From Acheta domesticus (Eukaryota > Arthropoda > Insecta > Orthoptera > Gryllidae), in contig JAHLJT010009419.1 of assembly GCA_031308135.1 (NCBI GenBank), positions 62,538,540 through 62,602,539 on the forward strand: 64,000 nt of DNA, given 5' to 3'. A program made the translations under genes and the position numbers. Positions 1-10,400 of the stretch are shown one piece after another (the stretch's first letter is position 1; each line of letters starts with the position of its first letter). The notes below the pieces were generated by a model, which saw nothing but the letters and a program-made list of their open reading frames with translations, had not been told where the DNA came from and made no database searches.

Positions 1-1220
1 TGGTTCTGCCTGGCCATAAACACGTTGTCGTATGTATTGGACAACACTAGATTGGGATTTGAACTGAAAGGCCAAGAGAAGTGTAGTTTTATGTCATCCA
101 TGTACCCAATTGGCGTACATGGATGACATAAAACTATACTCTAGCACATCACAGGGTTTGAAGAAGCTAATACATTGCACTGAAAGTTTCTCTAGGGATA
201 TAGGCAGGCAGTTTGGCATAGAAAAATGTAAAATACAAAGTATTCAAAGGGGAAAGCTCATAGAGAGCAGAGATCACGAGACTACATGAAGAGAGGTCAT
301 CACAGCATTGGGAATAGATGAGTTTTACAAGTATCTGGGGATTCAACAAAATAAAATGAACTGTGCTTTATCCATTTATAAAAAGACACATCTTATAAGA
401 TCCATTGCATCGCAGATTGAATACCATACTCAAGACCTCCCTCAACTCTCGTAATCTTTCAACAGCACTTAATACATATGCCACACCTTCCATTCCTACA
501 CATTCCATTACTTACTCATTCGGCATCATAAAATGGACCAGAACAGATTTAGACACATTGGAGAGGATTATCAGGCTCCAAATGACTCGGTCCAAATACC
601 ACCATCCAAAAAGTTCTATCCAAAGAATAACACTACCAAGGAAACTAGGGGGAAGGGGTATCTTAAAGATTGGTAATCTCCACGCAAAACTGATGACGGA
701 CATGAGAGAGTATTTCAATGAGAAAGACTTGTCATCTCAGCTACACAGAGTAATAGTTTTTAATCACAAATAATAAGTTATTAATAACAAATTTGATACA
801 CCCTACTACAAGTACCATAAAAAAATGTCATCGAGAACAAAATATATAAGCTATACTGGGACCGAAGCGTACTAACCGACAGAACAGTCCATCATAACAG
901 GCCGAATGTCATTCTTTGGGATACATCTAAAAGAAAAGTATGGCTGATAGACATAGCAGTTATAGATACCAGCAACTGCAAAACAACACACAAAAAGAAA
1001 ATTCAAAAATACAGAGAACTAGCACAAGTTGTAAGGGAGCAGTGGCATGTATTGGACGTGGAGATTGTACCAATCGTCCTCTCAGCAACAGGCGCGATAC
1101 CTACCGTCCCTGAAGCACTCTCTCAATAAACTGGGGATCGAGACAAACATTACTATCAATCTACAGAAAGCTGTGATCCTGAGCACGTGTTCTTTAGTCA
1201 GCAGATTTATGGGTTCCTAA
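1..1220 (+). pseudogene. RLE-type non-LTR retrotransposon (R2 superclade, R4/Dong-like), 3' part, broken; copy a
   Basis: This is the 3' part of a LINE that codes for a reverse transcriptase and a C-terminal restriction-like endonuclease. Frame 1 opens with RT text (WFCLAINTLSYVLDN). The catalytic YMDDIKLYS follows at about 116-142 in another frame. The RT C-terminus with LPRKLGGRG is at 405-773. The endonuclease follows: RPNVILWDTSKRKVWLIDIAV near 894-960, then a KIQKYREL helix, to a stop at 1127. A further frame (KLGIETNITINLQKAVIL) carries the family's usual tail to a stop at 1218-1220. At least three frameshifts and several stops separate these blocks, so it is dead. Its 3' UTR runs into (TAA)n at 1422. 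It belongs to a different subfamily from the copies at 23.9 kb and 37-38.6 kb. The 5' part lies outside the window. Class is well supported; the exact clade is inferred. Confidence 0.85.
84..136. repeat. Perfect 22-bp inverted duplication of the RT active-site codons
   Basis: Arms 84-105 and 115-136 are exact reverse complements with a 9-base spacer. The right arm encodes the YMDD catalytic motif of copy a. The left arm is its inverted duplicate and breaks the RT frame. Confidence 0.85.
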
Positions 1221-1421
1221 AAATGTATGTGTTAAATAACTATTTACTTTTAATTTGTAAATTAATTTAAGTGTTAAAATTTATATTTATAGAATTGTTT
1301 ACTTCCTAATTAGTTCTTAAAATAAATTTTTGTTAAATTATTGTACTATGGAAATCATGCTTTGATAGAAATATCTGTATGTCTCCTAAAACATGTACCA
1401 GAGAGCTGTGAAAAATAAACA

Positions 1422-1430
1422 ATGATGATG

Positions 1431-1463
<33 letters not shown>
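1422..1463. repeat. (ATA)n microsatellite at the 3' end of LINE copy a
   Basis: About 13 trinucleotide units directly follow the 3' UTR of the RLE LINE. This fits target preference for TAA repeats, as known for Dong/R4 elements. Confidence 0.9.
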
Positions 1464-1464
<1 letters not shown>

Positions 1465-2238
1465 TATGCTTTATTACTGATGTGTTAATATTTATTAGAC
1501 ATTTAATGACATGTAAAAATGAGAAGAGCAGGACATAACCTTTATTAAATCAAGTTGAAAAAGTTCTTTAAAAGTGAAAATGCGAAAATCTCAGTCAGAC
1601 ACTTAAAATGTATTTATCTATATTGATTTTCTTAGACTCTCTTAAAGAACACATTACAATTCGTCGTGTTTAAGAAAAGAACGCATTGATTACCTACATC
1701 AATGATTTTTAAAATGACATTATTCAAAGTAGGATATAACCAAATAATTTAATTTACGTTTAAGAGCAATGTTACTTCTTTGCTTCCTATGATTGAGTTA
1801 TTTCTTGATTTTCTATGAAGAAAAGGGAATGCCGAAATGTGTAAATATTTCATTTTTTACCATTTTTCTCTGGATATCTGCGTATTAACGAGTGCAAAAA
1901 ATGTGACACGGCATGATGCAACAACAGAACTTGTGCGTCTAGGAAAATGTGAAAATTTTTCTGCTGATACTACCAAACAAATTGAAATTTAGAAAAGTGG
2001 ACATTCTTACTCAGTTTTTTATAAACAGTGCATAAGCAAGATAAACTAATGAAGAACTCGTTAACGAGTGACCAGTGAGGGCAGTAGTGGAGATTCAGTT
2101 GGGTTATTGTCCATGACACAATCTTCGAAACGCGGTGTACGCCACAGCAACATACCCTTTCAGTGGCCATGAATCACTCACAAGAATGATTAGTTACCTT
2201 GTTATGGCGACTGTTCCCCTCTGGCAGCTTACATTCGC
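1464..2238. other. AT-rich spacer, no gene seen
   Basis: I see only short unsupported reading frames here, with no domain, RNA gene or repeat boundary. Confidence 0.6.
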
Positions 2239-2246
2239 GCACACGC

Positions 2247-2299
<53 letters not shown>
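2239..2299. repeat. (AC)n microsatellite
   Basis: About 30 near-perfect dinucleotide units. Confidence 0.95.
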
Positions 2300-2302
<3 letters not shown>

Positions 2303-2661
2303 GCAATAAGAAACCAAATTTTAAATTTAAATAATTAATTTATTGTGAAAAATTACGAGATTTTAACAAATTAGATAATAGCTTACAAACATACTCTGAC
2401 CACGTGACATGGCAGGATGATCATTTTTAATCTACGTTACACAAAATATGAATGTAAGAAATGTGAGAAATTACATTAAAAATAGTTTCTTTAAAAACCA
2501 ACAAGGACAATTAAACACAAACCTTCAAAGGCATGGATTACCGCTATTAATGACGCAAAGGTCCACCCACGCCTTGTGACTTGGCCATGCACGGGAAGCC
2601 AAATCCCACGAGCCCAATAAATTTCCAGATATTTCCATCGGACGACGTCATAATCCAAATC

Positions 2662-2716
2662 TGTGCTTTATCCCTTTATAAAAAGACACATCTTATAAGA
2701 TGCATTGCATCGCAGG
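2662..2716 (+). repeat. 55-bp fragment shared with LINE copy a
   Basis: It matches positions 361-415 inside copy a with about two mismatches, running from CTGTGCTTTATCC to GCATCGCAG. The matched part of copy a is RT coding text just upstream of RLNTILKTSLNSRN. The fragment here has no LINE sequence on either side. Confidence 0.8.
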
Positions 2717-3271
2717 TCCATCGATCAAACATTCATGGCTGGCGACAGCGTGTTGTCGCACATAACGTCTCTCCAATGGCCAAACAAAGAATGAGAGGGG
2801 GCTGAGCCACCGTAGCAGCTGGGGGAGGTGACTTGGCGTCCTGAGGCAATGTAGGCGGAAATCACGTGCTTGCCGCGCGCACGCAGGGAAGGTCTCGTGG
2901 CCTCCGAAACATTACTTCGGCAGACATTCCGACAGAGTGCGCTGATACTATCCACGTCCCATGAAAATGCACACGGGCGTGTGCACTCAGCGTTCGAATG
3001 TGGAAGAACCTCAACCAGTCCGAGTAGAGGGCATTTCCCGTTTGGGGGCGCTGCTTCGCGGACGGCGGTAAGTAGAGGAAGGAAAGCCGTCGGGTAGGTC
3101 GGCTCTGAATCTCAGATTCCTGGGGACCCGGAACACCGCCGCCTCCTATGTAACATGCACTACACATAAGGTCATAGCGAATGACGTCACAGGAAACCCG
3201 ATATAATCAAACAATCTGAACCATTTTCGAGGTATCGGGAGTGACCTCCGAATTTCAGCCAATTACTATTA
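2717..3271. other. Moderately GC-rich spacer, no recognised gene
   Basis: Overlapping open frames on both strands (2725-3167) show no conserved motif. Composition rises above the AT-rich surroundings. This could be an eroded exon or promoter region of the ankyrin-like fragment next to it, but nothing in the sequence proves that. Confidence 0.4.
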
Positions 3272-3574
3272 CTAACTAGGGGCGGGGTTGCCTGTAAAAT
3301 TGAACAGCGGATGTGACAGAGTGCATTTTGCAGAGAAATCTACAAGTTTTAGATATCCAATGTCGGTTTCTTCAGAAGATGTCATCCCCACGAGGTGTGC
3401 ATTGAAGGTTGTTTTTTTAGTATTTATTGATCCTTGTTCGACAAAAGATTGTCTTTCAGGCAAAAGGGCAGACGCCACCTCGCATCGTCCCTCGCGAACA
3501 ACCTGCATCAATATTTTGCTTCCAGTGGGGCTTCGAAGTAGAGCTTTTGCCGCTACTCCCAAAGCCTGCACTAC
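3272..3574 (-). pseudogene. Possible fragment of the ankyrin-family exon (paralogue remnant)
   Basis: The minus-strand frame contains VVREGRCEVASALLPER. This aligns with FPYERCDVASALVALV in the linker region of the ankyrin exon at 20584-19229. At DNA level about 22 of 24 bases agree around the CGATGYGA..GCGTCTGCCCTT stretch. The rest (KTTFNAHLVGMTSSEETDIGYLKLVDFSAKCTL is open but unrelated) shows no clear ankyrin repeat. I see no convincing splice sites or start. It may be a diverged exon of a neighbouring paralogue or a relic. The homology rests on one short block, so it is tentative. Confidence 0.35.
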
Positions 3575-3699
3575 CTACACACTGTGTGTGTGGCATAGCA
3601 CGTGCTCCACGGTCTGTGTTTTGTTGGCAAAGTGTGAGAGAAAAGCTTCCACGCACTCTTTCTTCCCTCAATATTCAATATTAAAGGAGTGAAAATGAA

Positions 3700-4386
3700 A
3701 AAAATGTTTGTCTAAACAAAGATAACGGAAACCATGTACCCTGAAGCCCGCCGTTAACTCAGCTTCACATTTGTAGTAAGGTGACCAGACGTCCTTATAA
3801 GCTTGGTCTCTGACTTATCTAGATATCTAAGGGGTTTTACTTTCTGTTCTGAACGATTCATACATCTTTCTGAACGACAAAAAAGTTGACAAAAAATGAA
3901 AAAAATGTGTGAGTAAAATAACAATGTTTACCATTTTGTGAACAACTAGCTTAAACACACTAAGTGCCACGATTTTAATTGGGGACCTCAGGGGGTTTTC
4001 ATTTCTGTGTGATTTTGTTTGCTATATTTTGCGAATTATATTTCGTTTATAGTTGGAGCCACCCTGTTAGAAATATATAGCAAGTTTCGGCTTTCCTTGG
4101 ATATCGGAGGCCCATTTCGTTCACTTAAATGAAACATACGAGAACATGAGACTACTCTTGAAGTATACTGACTAATGGAATCACAAATTTAATGTCTATG
4201 GTGATCTCAAAGTTCTGAGACTACTTGTAAGAATGCAGACTGGTTACACATATTTTTGCTGTTGCTTGAGCTACGAGGATAGCAGGATAAGAAAAGAACT
4301 TTATGTAGTTAGTGAGGAAAATTTTTAATCCTGGTAAAAAAAAGTGTCGAATGAATCTCTTGTTGAGTAAGACAATCTGCTGTTAG
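3700..4386. other. AT-rich spacer, no gene seen
   Basis: No reading frame, repeat or RNA could be supported. Confidence 0.6.
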
Positions 4387-4930
4387 CACCACTCCACCTG
4401 AAATTACGAATTATGAAGAACTTTTGATATCAGTGGACAAAGATGGCCAAGGTTTTCAATTTTTACCACCTAACTTTCCTGAGATTAGTTCTGCAAAGAT
4501 AAAGAAGGAATTTTCATTGGGCCTCAGACCCGTCACTTGAAAGATATTAACCTTTCAACATTTTCTGACAGATACTGAGAAGGCAGCTTGGCTTACATTG
4601 AAGGAAGTCTGTGACAATGTCTTGGGAAACGTAATGTCTGAGAATTACAGGGAACTGGTGGACTTTTACATGTTGGATTTTTACAAGGCTACGGGATGCA
4701 ACATGCCTCTGAAATAACGTTTCCTTCATTTACATTTGGATTTCTTCCCGCCTAAACTTGGAGATGTGAGTGACAAATATGGTGAGCAATGTTACCAAGA
4801 TATTGCTGCCGAGGAAAGACGAACTATGGGAAGATTATTTTGGCAGTTTTTGGCAGATTACTACCGGACCCTCCAACCGGAAGTATTTCCATCCACCCAC
4901 AAAAGGAAAATTTCCAGGAAAAGTTTCTAA
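4387..4930 (+). pseudogene. Decayed copy of a repetitive, uncharacterised arthropod gene family
   Basis: Three blocks in the right order survive across stops. The first is an N-terminal block ending in LPPNFPEISSAKIKKEFSLG with a stop at about 4540. The second is ENYRELVDFYMLDFYKATGCNMPLK with a stop at 4714. The third is HLDFFPPKLGDVSDKYGEQ, then CYQDIAAEERR and LADYYRTL, to 4930. The pattern CNM-LK-HFLH-HLDFFP-NLG-VSD-GE-hQDI is, to my knowledge, frequent in arthropod genomes in many copies of unknown function, probably transposon-derived. The copy has at least two stops and lacks any upstream part. I cannot assign a reaction or role. Confidence 0.65.
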
Positions 4931-5535
4931 CTTGTAAGTACATTTAGAGCTTTATTCAGCGTTCTCATACTGTTTTCATTTTATGTTTTGTCATACAAAG
5001 TTGAAACTGGTTTATTCTATATTCACATCCTATGTTATCAATATCTCTGTTACCAGATAGGTATTTTGTTATTCAAGCATTTGAAATTTTGTTACACAAA
5101 CGATTCGTGTTTCTATTATTTGCAAAATACCGCACATTTTTAGATATACGATATTCTAGTGGCTTGATATGCGTAAAAGTAGGGACCAGCGTAAACACCT
5201 GACACTGCAAAGGGCTTACAAATTTCTGTGAAATATCGCAACAAAGTTTCTTCAGGAAATGAAGAGGAGAGAATCTGACATATACTTCGGGAAAAAATGA
5301 AGTTTCGTATCTTCGAAATATATGGTTGCAAGAACGTTTATTTGCCGCCAATTCTCTAAATAATGCGTTATGGTCAAGTTTTAAACGCTATTTATTCCCC
5401 AATATTAATTTTTAAAAAAACTCTTATTTAGGAATTCTTGATTTATATCACAGACGCACGGAGAATGTCAAGAAGTTGAGTAAGTAAGTGATATACTGCT
5501 GGTTTGTTCGCTATCATATAATTAGTATGGATCAG

Positions 5536-5537
<2 letters not shown>
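4931..5537. other. AT-rich spacer, no gene seen
   Basis: Short frames on the minus strand (5073-5351) have no recognisable motif. Confidence 0.55.

Positions 5538-5591
<54 letters not shown>
5538..5591. repeat. (TTA)n microsatellite
   Basis: About 18 TTA/ATT units. No LINE end abuts it. Confidence 0.95.
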
Positions 5592-5596
<5 letters not shown>

Positions 5597-6238
5597 AAAT
5601 TGAGGCAAAACTTCAAGACCTCACAGAGAATCACCTCTAGTTGGCAGCATCAGCACCTTCCCCCTGAAAATGGTTTCCACCAATTGTGCCTCGCCTGCTG
5701 CAGTGTTGCCTCATTGGCGGTGACACGACCCTTGCTTGCCGTGCAATGAATACCAAGGAGGGGAGCGCCTGGCTTTCGGCAGGCATCCTCCTACCTGCGT
5801 TTCATCTGAGTGGCATTGTAAGGGAATGGGGTGAGGAACGGTCGAGGTCCGGCGACGTGAATCATGACGGTGGTTGTTTCGAAATTGTCAAAAATTGGAG
5901 CGAATTAGTTTCCTTTCAAAACGCATTTAATCTAGAAACCTTGTGATAACCGCACGTTTAAGATGTTTCCAACGAGGTGAACTTAGGACGATGGCCTAGT
6001 TTCAAATGATCATTGAAATTATAGATTTTTGAAAATGTGACCTACAACTTTTGTTATATTGTAGTCTTTTCACTCATCCTTCTACGTTGAGAATGTGAGA
6101 TATACATTTCGTTCTACGAGAATGCCTCACTGAGAAGAATATTCAATGTAAATATACAATAATATGGGCTTCTTTACGCTTCATGCTCATTACGTTTAAA
6201 AAGTAAATTATTATTTCTATTTCACCAAGATGCGGTTA
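5592..6238. other. Spacer, no gene seen
   Basis: The 86-codon frame at 5686-5946 has no known motif and no supporting splice or promoter signals, so it is left unannotated. Confidence 0.5.
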
Positions 6239-6700
6239 CAGAGTGTTGGCTCAGCACATTAACCGATGTTACTGCAGTGTCTCTGATTGGGAGGCCCCTT
6301 AACCCCAGTCCCATCGGTGGCAGGATTTTCGAGGCTGTCTTGTCAGCTCAGTCGAATTCTGTCGCTGTCTGGGGGAGAATTCTAGCTGTCGGCTGCTCTG
6401 ATCGGTAGTTTTCGATGATTTCTCTGATAAATACGAAGCAAATACCGGAACCATACCCTAACAAACTGTTCACGGATGGCGCGCGATCTTTCCTTCCCTT
6501 TTCTTGTTCTATCCTCACCCCTTACACACACTTTCTCTGACATGCACTACACTTCACAAGCCCTAAGCTTGTGAACTAACACACGCCGGTAGATCAGTCA
6601 AGAGCTAGAAGCTTCTTCCGACGGGGGCGGTGCCCCGCTGATGAGAGACCTGGTTGGGGAAAAGTCCCCGCTAGCCGACGGTAGGTCCTAGCCGGATCTT
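6239..6700 (+). repeat. tRNA-derived SINE, copy 1
   Basis: A box A-like TGGCTCAGCACA near 6248 is followed by a worn box B region (CCCCAGTCCCATCGGTGGCAG) near 6303. It shares with copy 2 at 9995-10400 the order GTCAGCTCAGTCGAATTC, CTGGGGGAGAATTCTAGC, a central TTTCTCTGATAAA..ACGAAGCAAATAC block, ACCATACCCTAACAAAC, and a C/T-rich ACACACTT tail region. An extension with CGACGGGGGCGGTG continues to about 6700. The central block resembles conserved SINE cores I know from arthropods. RNA polymerase III transcription would be expected of an intact copy; this one is diverged. Confidence 0.75.
6551..6574. repeat. Small hairpin inside SINE copy 1
   Basis: TTCACAAGC and GCTTGTGAA form 9-bp arms around a short loop. 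It is absent from SINE copy 2. Confidence 0.5.
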
Positions 6701-7760
6701 GCCATTCAGCTGGACAAGATCACCGGCACTTCTTGAGCAAAAACATACACTTCGTTGACGCGCCCGGAATTACTTGTAAACAATGAAGGTGAGGTGGATG
6801 ACTTGCTGCAAAATTTGCTTCGAGTAGAGTAGTGCATTTCACTCTTTTGAGGGCAAAGTTGTTCAATCGGGAGATCATTTTGGCATATTTTGACCCAGCA
6901 TTGTTTTACTGGCATCGGTGTAGCTGCTGATAGTCGAGTCAGTCCATCCTGAAGGTTGGAGGGGAACCGCTATTCGCATTGCTCAAAAACGGCTCCGCGC
7001 AGGGGGGGATAATGGCTGTGTAGGTAGACACTATCTCTTGTGAAGAGTTGTAGACAATCACCCGGACCCTGAATTTCACGGTGCAACTCATCGTTAGCTT
7101 CAACGTGGAGCCAGTGGCTAGGCACATGTTAAACTTCGTGTTGCAAGGGCGTACCCGGTAACCGACCAATTGTGTCAATGGTGCCTTGCTGGATTTGGCT
7201 AAGGACGTTCGTATAAATGCTCCGGATCCCACATATAGACCTCCAGACGGGCAACACGGACTGTCGGGTAGCCTAGGACCTGGCGTCAATGGCCTCAAGG
7301 TTGAGGCAGTGAGGAGACGGGAAGTGGGCCCCGAGCCGCCCGAACCTTGATTCGATTGGGCCACTGATGGGCTCTCGGCTTTGTCGTGGTAGTGACATGA
7401 AACTGGGAAAAGAGGTGGGACGTATTCCCGGCCCATGTGAGTAGCGTATTGGTTGGACTTCGGTCCTAGCCTGGATTGCTAGAAGCTCTGAGCTGGCAGG
7501 ACGGCCCCAAACCAAGCATTGTATGGGTAGGTTGCCGTGAGGGCAAACTGCTTTCCGGCGGGTTCCTGATACCAACCTGCCGGCGTACTTTTGCGTCGGC
7601 GAGGGCTGAGAACAAAAGCGAAAAGCTCAGGTGCCCACCCCGGGGATTTATCTCCCTGGTAGAATATGCAGTTGTGTGGGGGTGATAGCCCACACAAATA
7701 GTTGTGTCAGGTGGTAGCCCACGCTGGGTCAAGACTGTTCAAAGATGGGAAACTGAGGAT
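6701..7760. other. GC-richer 1-kb block of unknown nature
   Basis: It directly follows SINE copy 1. Its minus strand is open for 165 codons (6939-7436) and overlapping frames follow to 7732. None has a recognisable domain, and codons look unbiased. GGTAGCCCACAC-type words are repeated at 7680-7720. It may be the UTR of an unrecognised retroelement joined to the SINE, or a rearranged insertion. Confidence 0.35.
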
Positions 7761-8581
7761 TGGCGCTGCGAATTATGTTTCTTGAATACAGTAAAGGTTT
7801 GTTAACAGATGAAAAATTAAATTAACTTCTCAATAACCGTATAATATCATAAAGTTACGCTAGAATGGGTTATTCAATTCACAGGAAAACAAATTAGTCA
7901 ATGAAAATGTGGAGATAAAACATTCTTTCTCAAAATATTCCAACTACACCAAATTCCTTCGGACCGCCCAGTTACATTTTCATTCCGTAGTCGTAGATCG
8001 TTATCATTAGACTTTCAATAAAAATTTTAATCTTATTTAAATAAATTTTTCATCATCTATATTATTTTGCATTACTTGTAGATCATTTTCAGAGCATACT
8101 AAAAGACATATATGTAAGATGTTCTGAATTCTCCTTTTACCGCACTAACGTCTACCACATTACCGCCTTTTCCATGGTAACGAAATTTCTAGGTCTCGGA
8201 ATTGAATTGAACTTCAAATATAAGATCCATATAAAGGAATACAATTTTAAATAAAGTTCATTAGGTAATGAGCTGAGAAGTCTTTCAAATGCAGTCTACC
8301 GTTATGCAGCTCTTTGTGTTTATACACTTCCGTCTGAGTCATGGCATAATTTTCAAGGAAGGCACATCCTACAGTATCCAGAGTTTTATATTGCAGAATA
8401 AATTGTGCGAATAAGAAGAAAATCATATCTAGGGATTTTAAACCTCTCTTCATTGATCGTAGAATCTTACCACTGTATTTCCTATGTATACACGAATCTG
8501 TAATATTTCTCGAAACTGTCTTACTGTAGGAAGGGAACGTATTGTGAAGCAACACATATATTTATATTTACAATACACATA
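7761..8581. other. AT-rich spacer, no gene seen
   Basis: A 102-codon minus frame (8247-8555) has no motif. Confidence 0.5.
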
Positions 8582-8669
8582 GTAGAAATAATATTTACCA
8601 TGTGACAGTATCAAAAGCTAATTATAATGGTTGCTTTTGGTAGTGTCAGATGATAAATATTATTTCTAC
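8582..8669. mobile_element. Foldback element or MITE remnant, 37-bp arms
   Basis: Arms 8582-8618 and 8633-8669 are reverse complements with about four mismatches and a 14-base loop (GTAGAAATAATATTTA and its partner at the outside). Such a compact hairpin is typical of a foldback MITE or paired TIR relic. No target duplication is obvious. Confidence 0.65.
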
Positions 8670-8856
8670 GAATGAAATCAATTCACACGATTTAGTGGGA
8701 GTACAATATTTTCTGCTACTTGTTCTTGTCTATTTATTATGACCACAAAAAGGAATAATACATTTATTTTCACAGTTATATGCAATGCATATCTTGACAT
8801 AATATACTATAAAATGAAATGCCTATAACAAGTAATACACTTCAGATTCTGGGGCT

Positions 8857-8867
8857 CCCCCCCCCCC
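8857..8867. repeat. Poly-C run
   Basis: Eleven C in a row in an AT-rich setting. Confidence 0.95.
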
Positions 8868-9124
8868 AAACAGATTTTTCGTTCGTATTCCTGAACGCTT
8901 TGATCAACTGCTGGGAAGGCCCATTGATCTTACTTCTCAACAAAAATGTAGCAATCTTAGCTACGTTTTGTTGGGATCTCCTTTTTTCTCGCACTTTCTT
9001 CATAAGAAGAGAAAGTAACATAATCGTGCTCTGTAAATCGGCAAATGTTCGGCAGAAAACCCTTATTGCTGGGATCTGGTAACGAAAAAGTATATAACTT
9101 CTGTTTCTATACAAAGTAAATTAC

Positions 9125-9240
9125 TTTCTCTAACACGTGGTGTAGCCAGAATTGAGGTTATGTAAGTTCTTGACAACAAAAATCGATTGACCGCAAAACG
9201 TCTGTGCGTCCGTCCGTCTGCCTGTCCGTCCGTGAACATT
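9125..9240 (-). repeat. AT-rich GGAC-repeat family, short fragment (copy 1)
   Basis: ACACGTGGTGTAGCCAGAATT followed by GTCCGTCCGTCTGCC is the reverse complement of the GGAC patch plus GGCTACACCACGTGTTA block of the longer copies at 27.8 and 55 kb. Confidence 0.6.
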
Positions 9241-9687
9241 GATAGGGGTAACATCACTCCATTTTCAGGTCCGCGCAAGTGTTCTACTTTTATTCTTAAA
9301 GTTATTGAACTCCAAGTTCTTTCTTCGGACGACATAGTGTACCACAATAAAAGTGAATCACAGAAGATTGCAGTATATTTATGTTGATAGTGGTACAATT
9401 TTAATAGTACGGTTACGTGGTGGTTCTTCAAGTCTCGTAAAGTGATTTTCGAGATATTTATGGTGTCTGCAGCGATATGATGATAGAGCTTGATCCAGAC
9501 TTGGTAATAGGAGCAACGAAAATAATATAATTATATCGCACATTTGTATTAACACAGAAATTAAACTTAAACTGTGTTAAAAGACATTCAAAAAGTCTGT
9601 AACAAGAAGGAAGAAAAATGAACAAAGTGGGGTCCGTAACTGGCTAAAAGTTAGATGGATTATATTTGTCAAACAAGTCTTTTATTA

Positions 9688-9849
9688 CCCATATATGCCC
9701 AGGGTTCTTTCTTGTTGCCAATATGTTTCTTATTTATAGAACATGATACTATAATGATTATAAATGAGTAGGATAACAATATACAAGACACAAGTATTTC
9801 TCTTGGTCAAAAATTTAGTGTTGCGAAAACGCAACACTGGACAGATACC
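9688..9849. mobile_element. Short MITE with ATGCCCAGTGTTGC-type ends (copy A)
   Basis: The left end CCCATATATGCCCAG and the right end (reverse complement GGTATCTGTCCAGTGTTGCG) form imperfect TIRs. The same end sequence bounds the element at 12368-12761. Left flank TTATTA next to CCC is compatible with a worn TTAA site, so a piggyBac-type origin is possible. Confidence 0.5.
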
Positions 9850-9994
9850 ATCACATTAACACTTCTTATTTGATAAAGTGACTGCTGCTGCAAATAAACC
9901 CTTGCATATAGTAGAATCTTTATTGTGAGGTAAGAAATAAGCAATAAACGTTATTAAATAGTGTGAAACTTATGTTATAAATAACAAACATTGC

Positions 9995-10400
9995 CTCTGA
10001 CAGTGAGGTCTTAGGTTCGAGTCCCGTCGGTGGCAGTATTTTCGACTCTAGCTTGTCAGCTAGGTCAAATTCAGTCGATGTCTGGAGGAGAATTCTAGCG
10101 GCCGGCTACTCTGGTTGGTAGTTTCCCGTGGTTTCTCCGATTAAACACCAGGCGAATGCTGCAGCAATACCCTAACAAACGCGTCACGGACCACGCGCTA
10201 TCCTTCCTTCCCCTTCCTTGCCTATTCTCACCCATTACACACAGTTACACTAAAATACACTACACTACCACACATGCCGGGAGACTGGACGAGAGTTTAG
10301 AGTTTGTTTCGGCTGAGGCAGTGACACCTGGTGGGGGATACCTGGATGGGGAAACCCTGAATGTCGACGTCGGATTTCGCTAACCAATGAGGAAAATCAA
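9995..10400 (+). repeat. tRNA-derived SINE, copy 2
   Basis: A good box B (GGTTCGAGTCCCGTCGG) lies at about 10014. It is followed by TTGTCAGCTAGGTCAAATTC, GAGGAGAATTCTAGC, TTTCTCCGATTAAACACCAG, AATACCCTAACAAACGCGTC and a region ending near CGACGTCGGATTTCGC. It matches copy 1 block by block. The box A half of the tRNA head is poorly preserved or missing, so this copy is probably 5'-truncated. Confidence 0.8.

Noticed and set aside
2135..2338. Frame with a His-Thr repeat
   Set aside because: It is the (AC)n microsatellite read as protein.
5443..5634. Frame with an Asn run
   Set aside because: It is the (TTA)n microsatellite read on the minus strand.
6939..7436. 165-codon minus-strand frame
   Set aside because: No start context, domain, codon bias or splice signal; kept only as part of an unexplained block.
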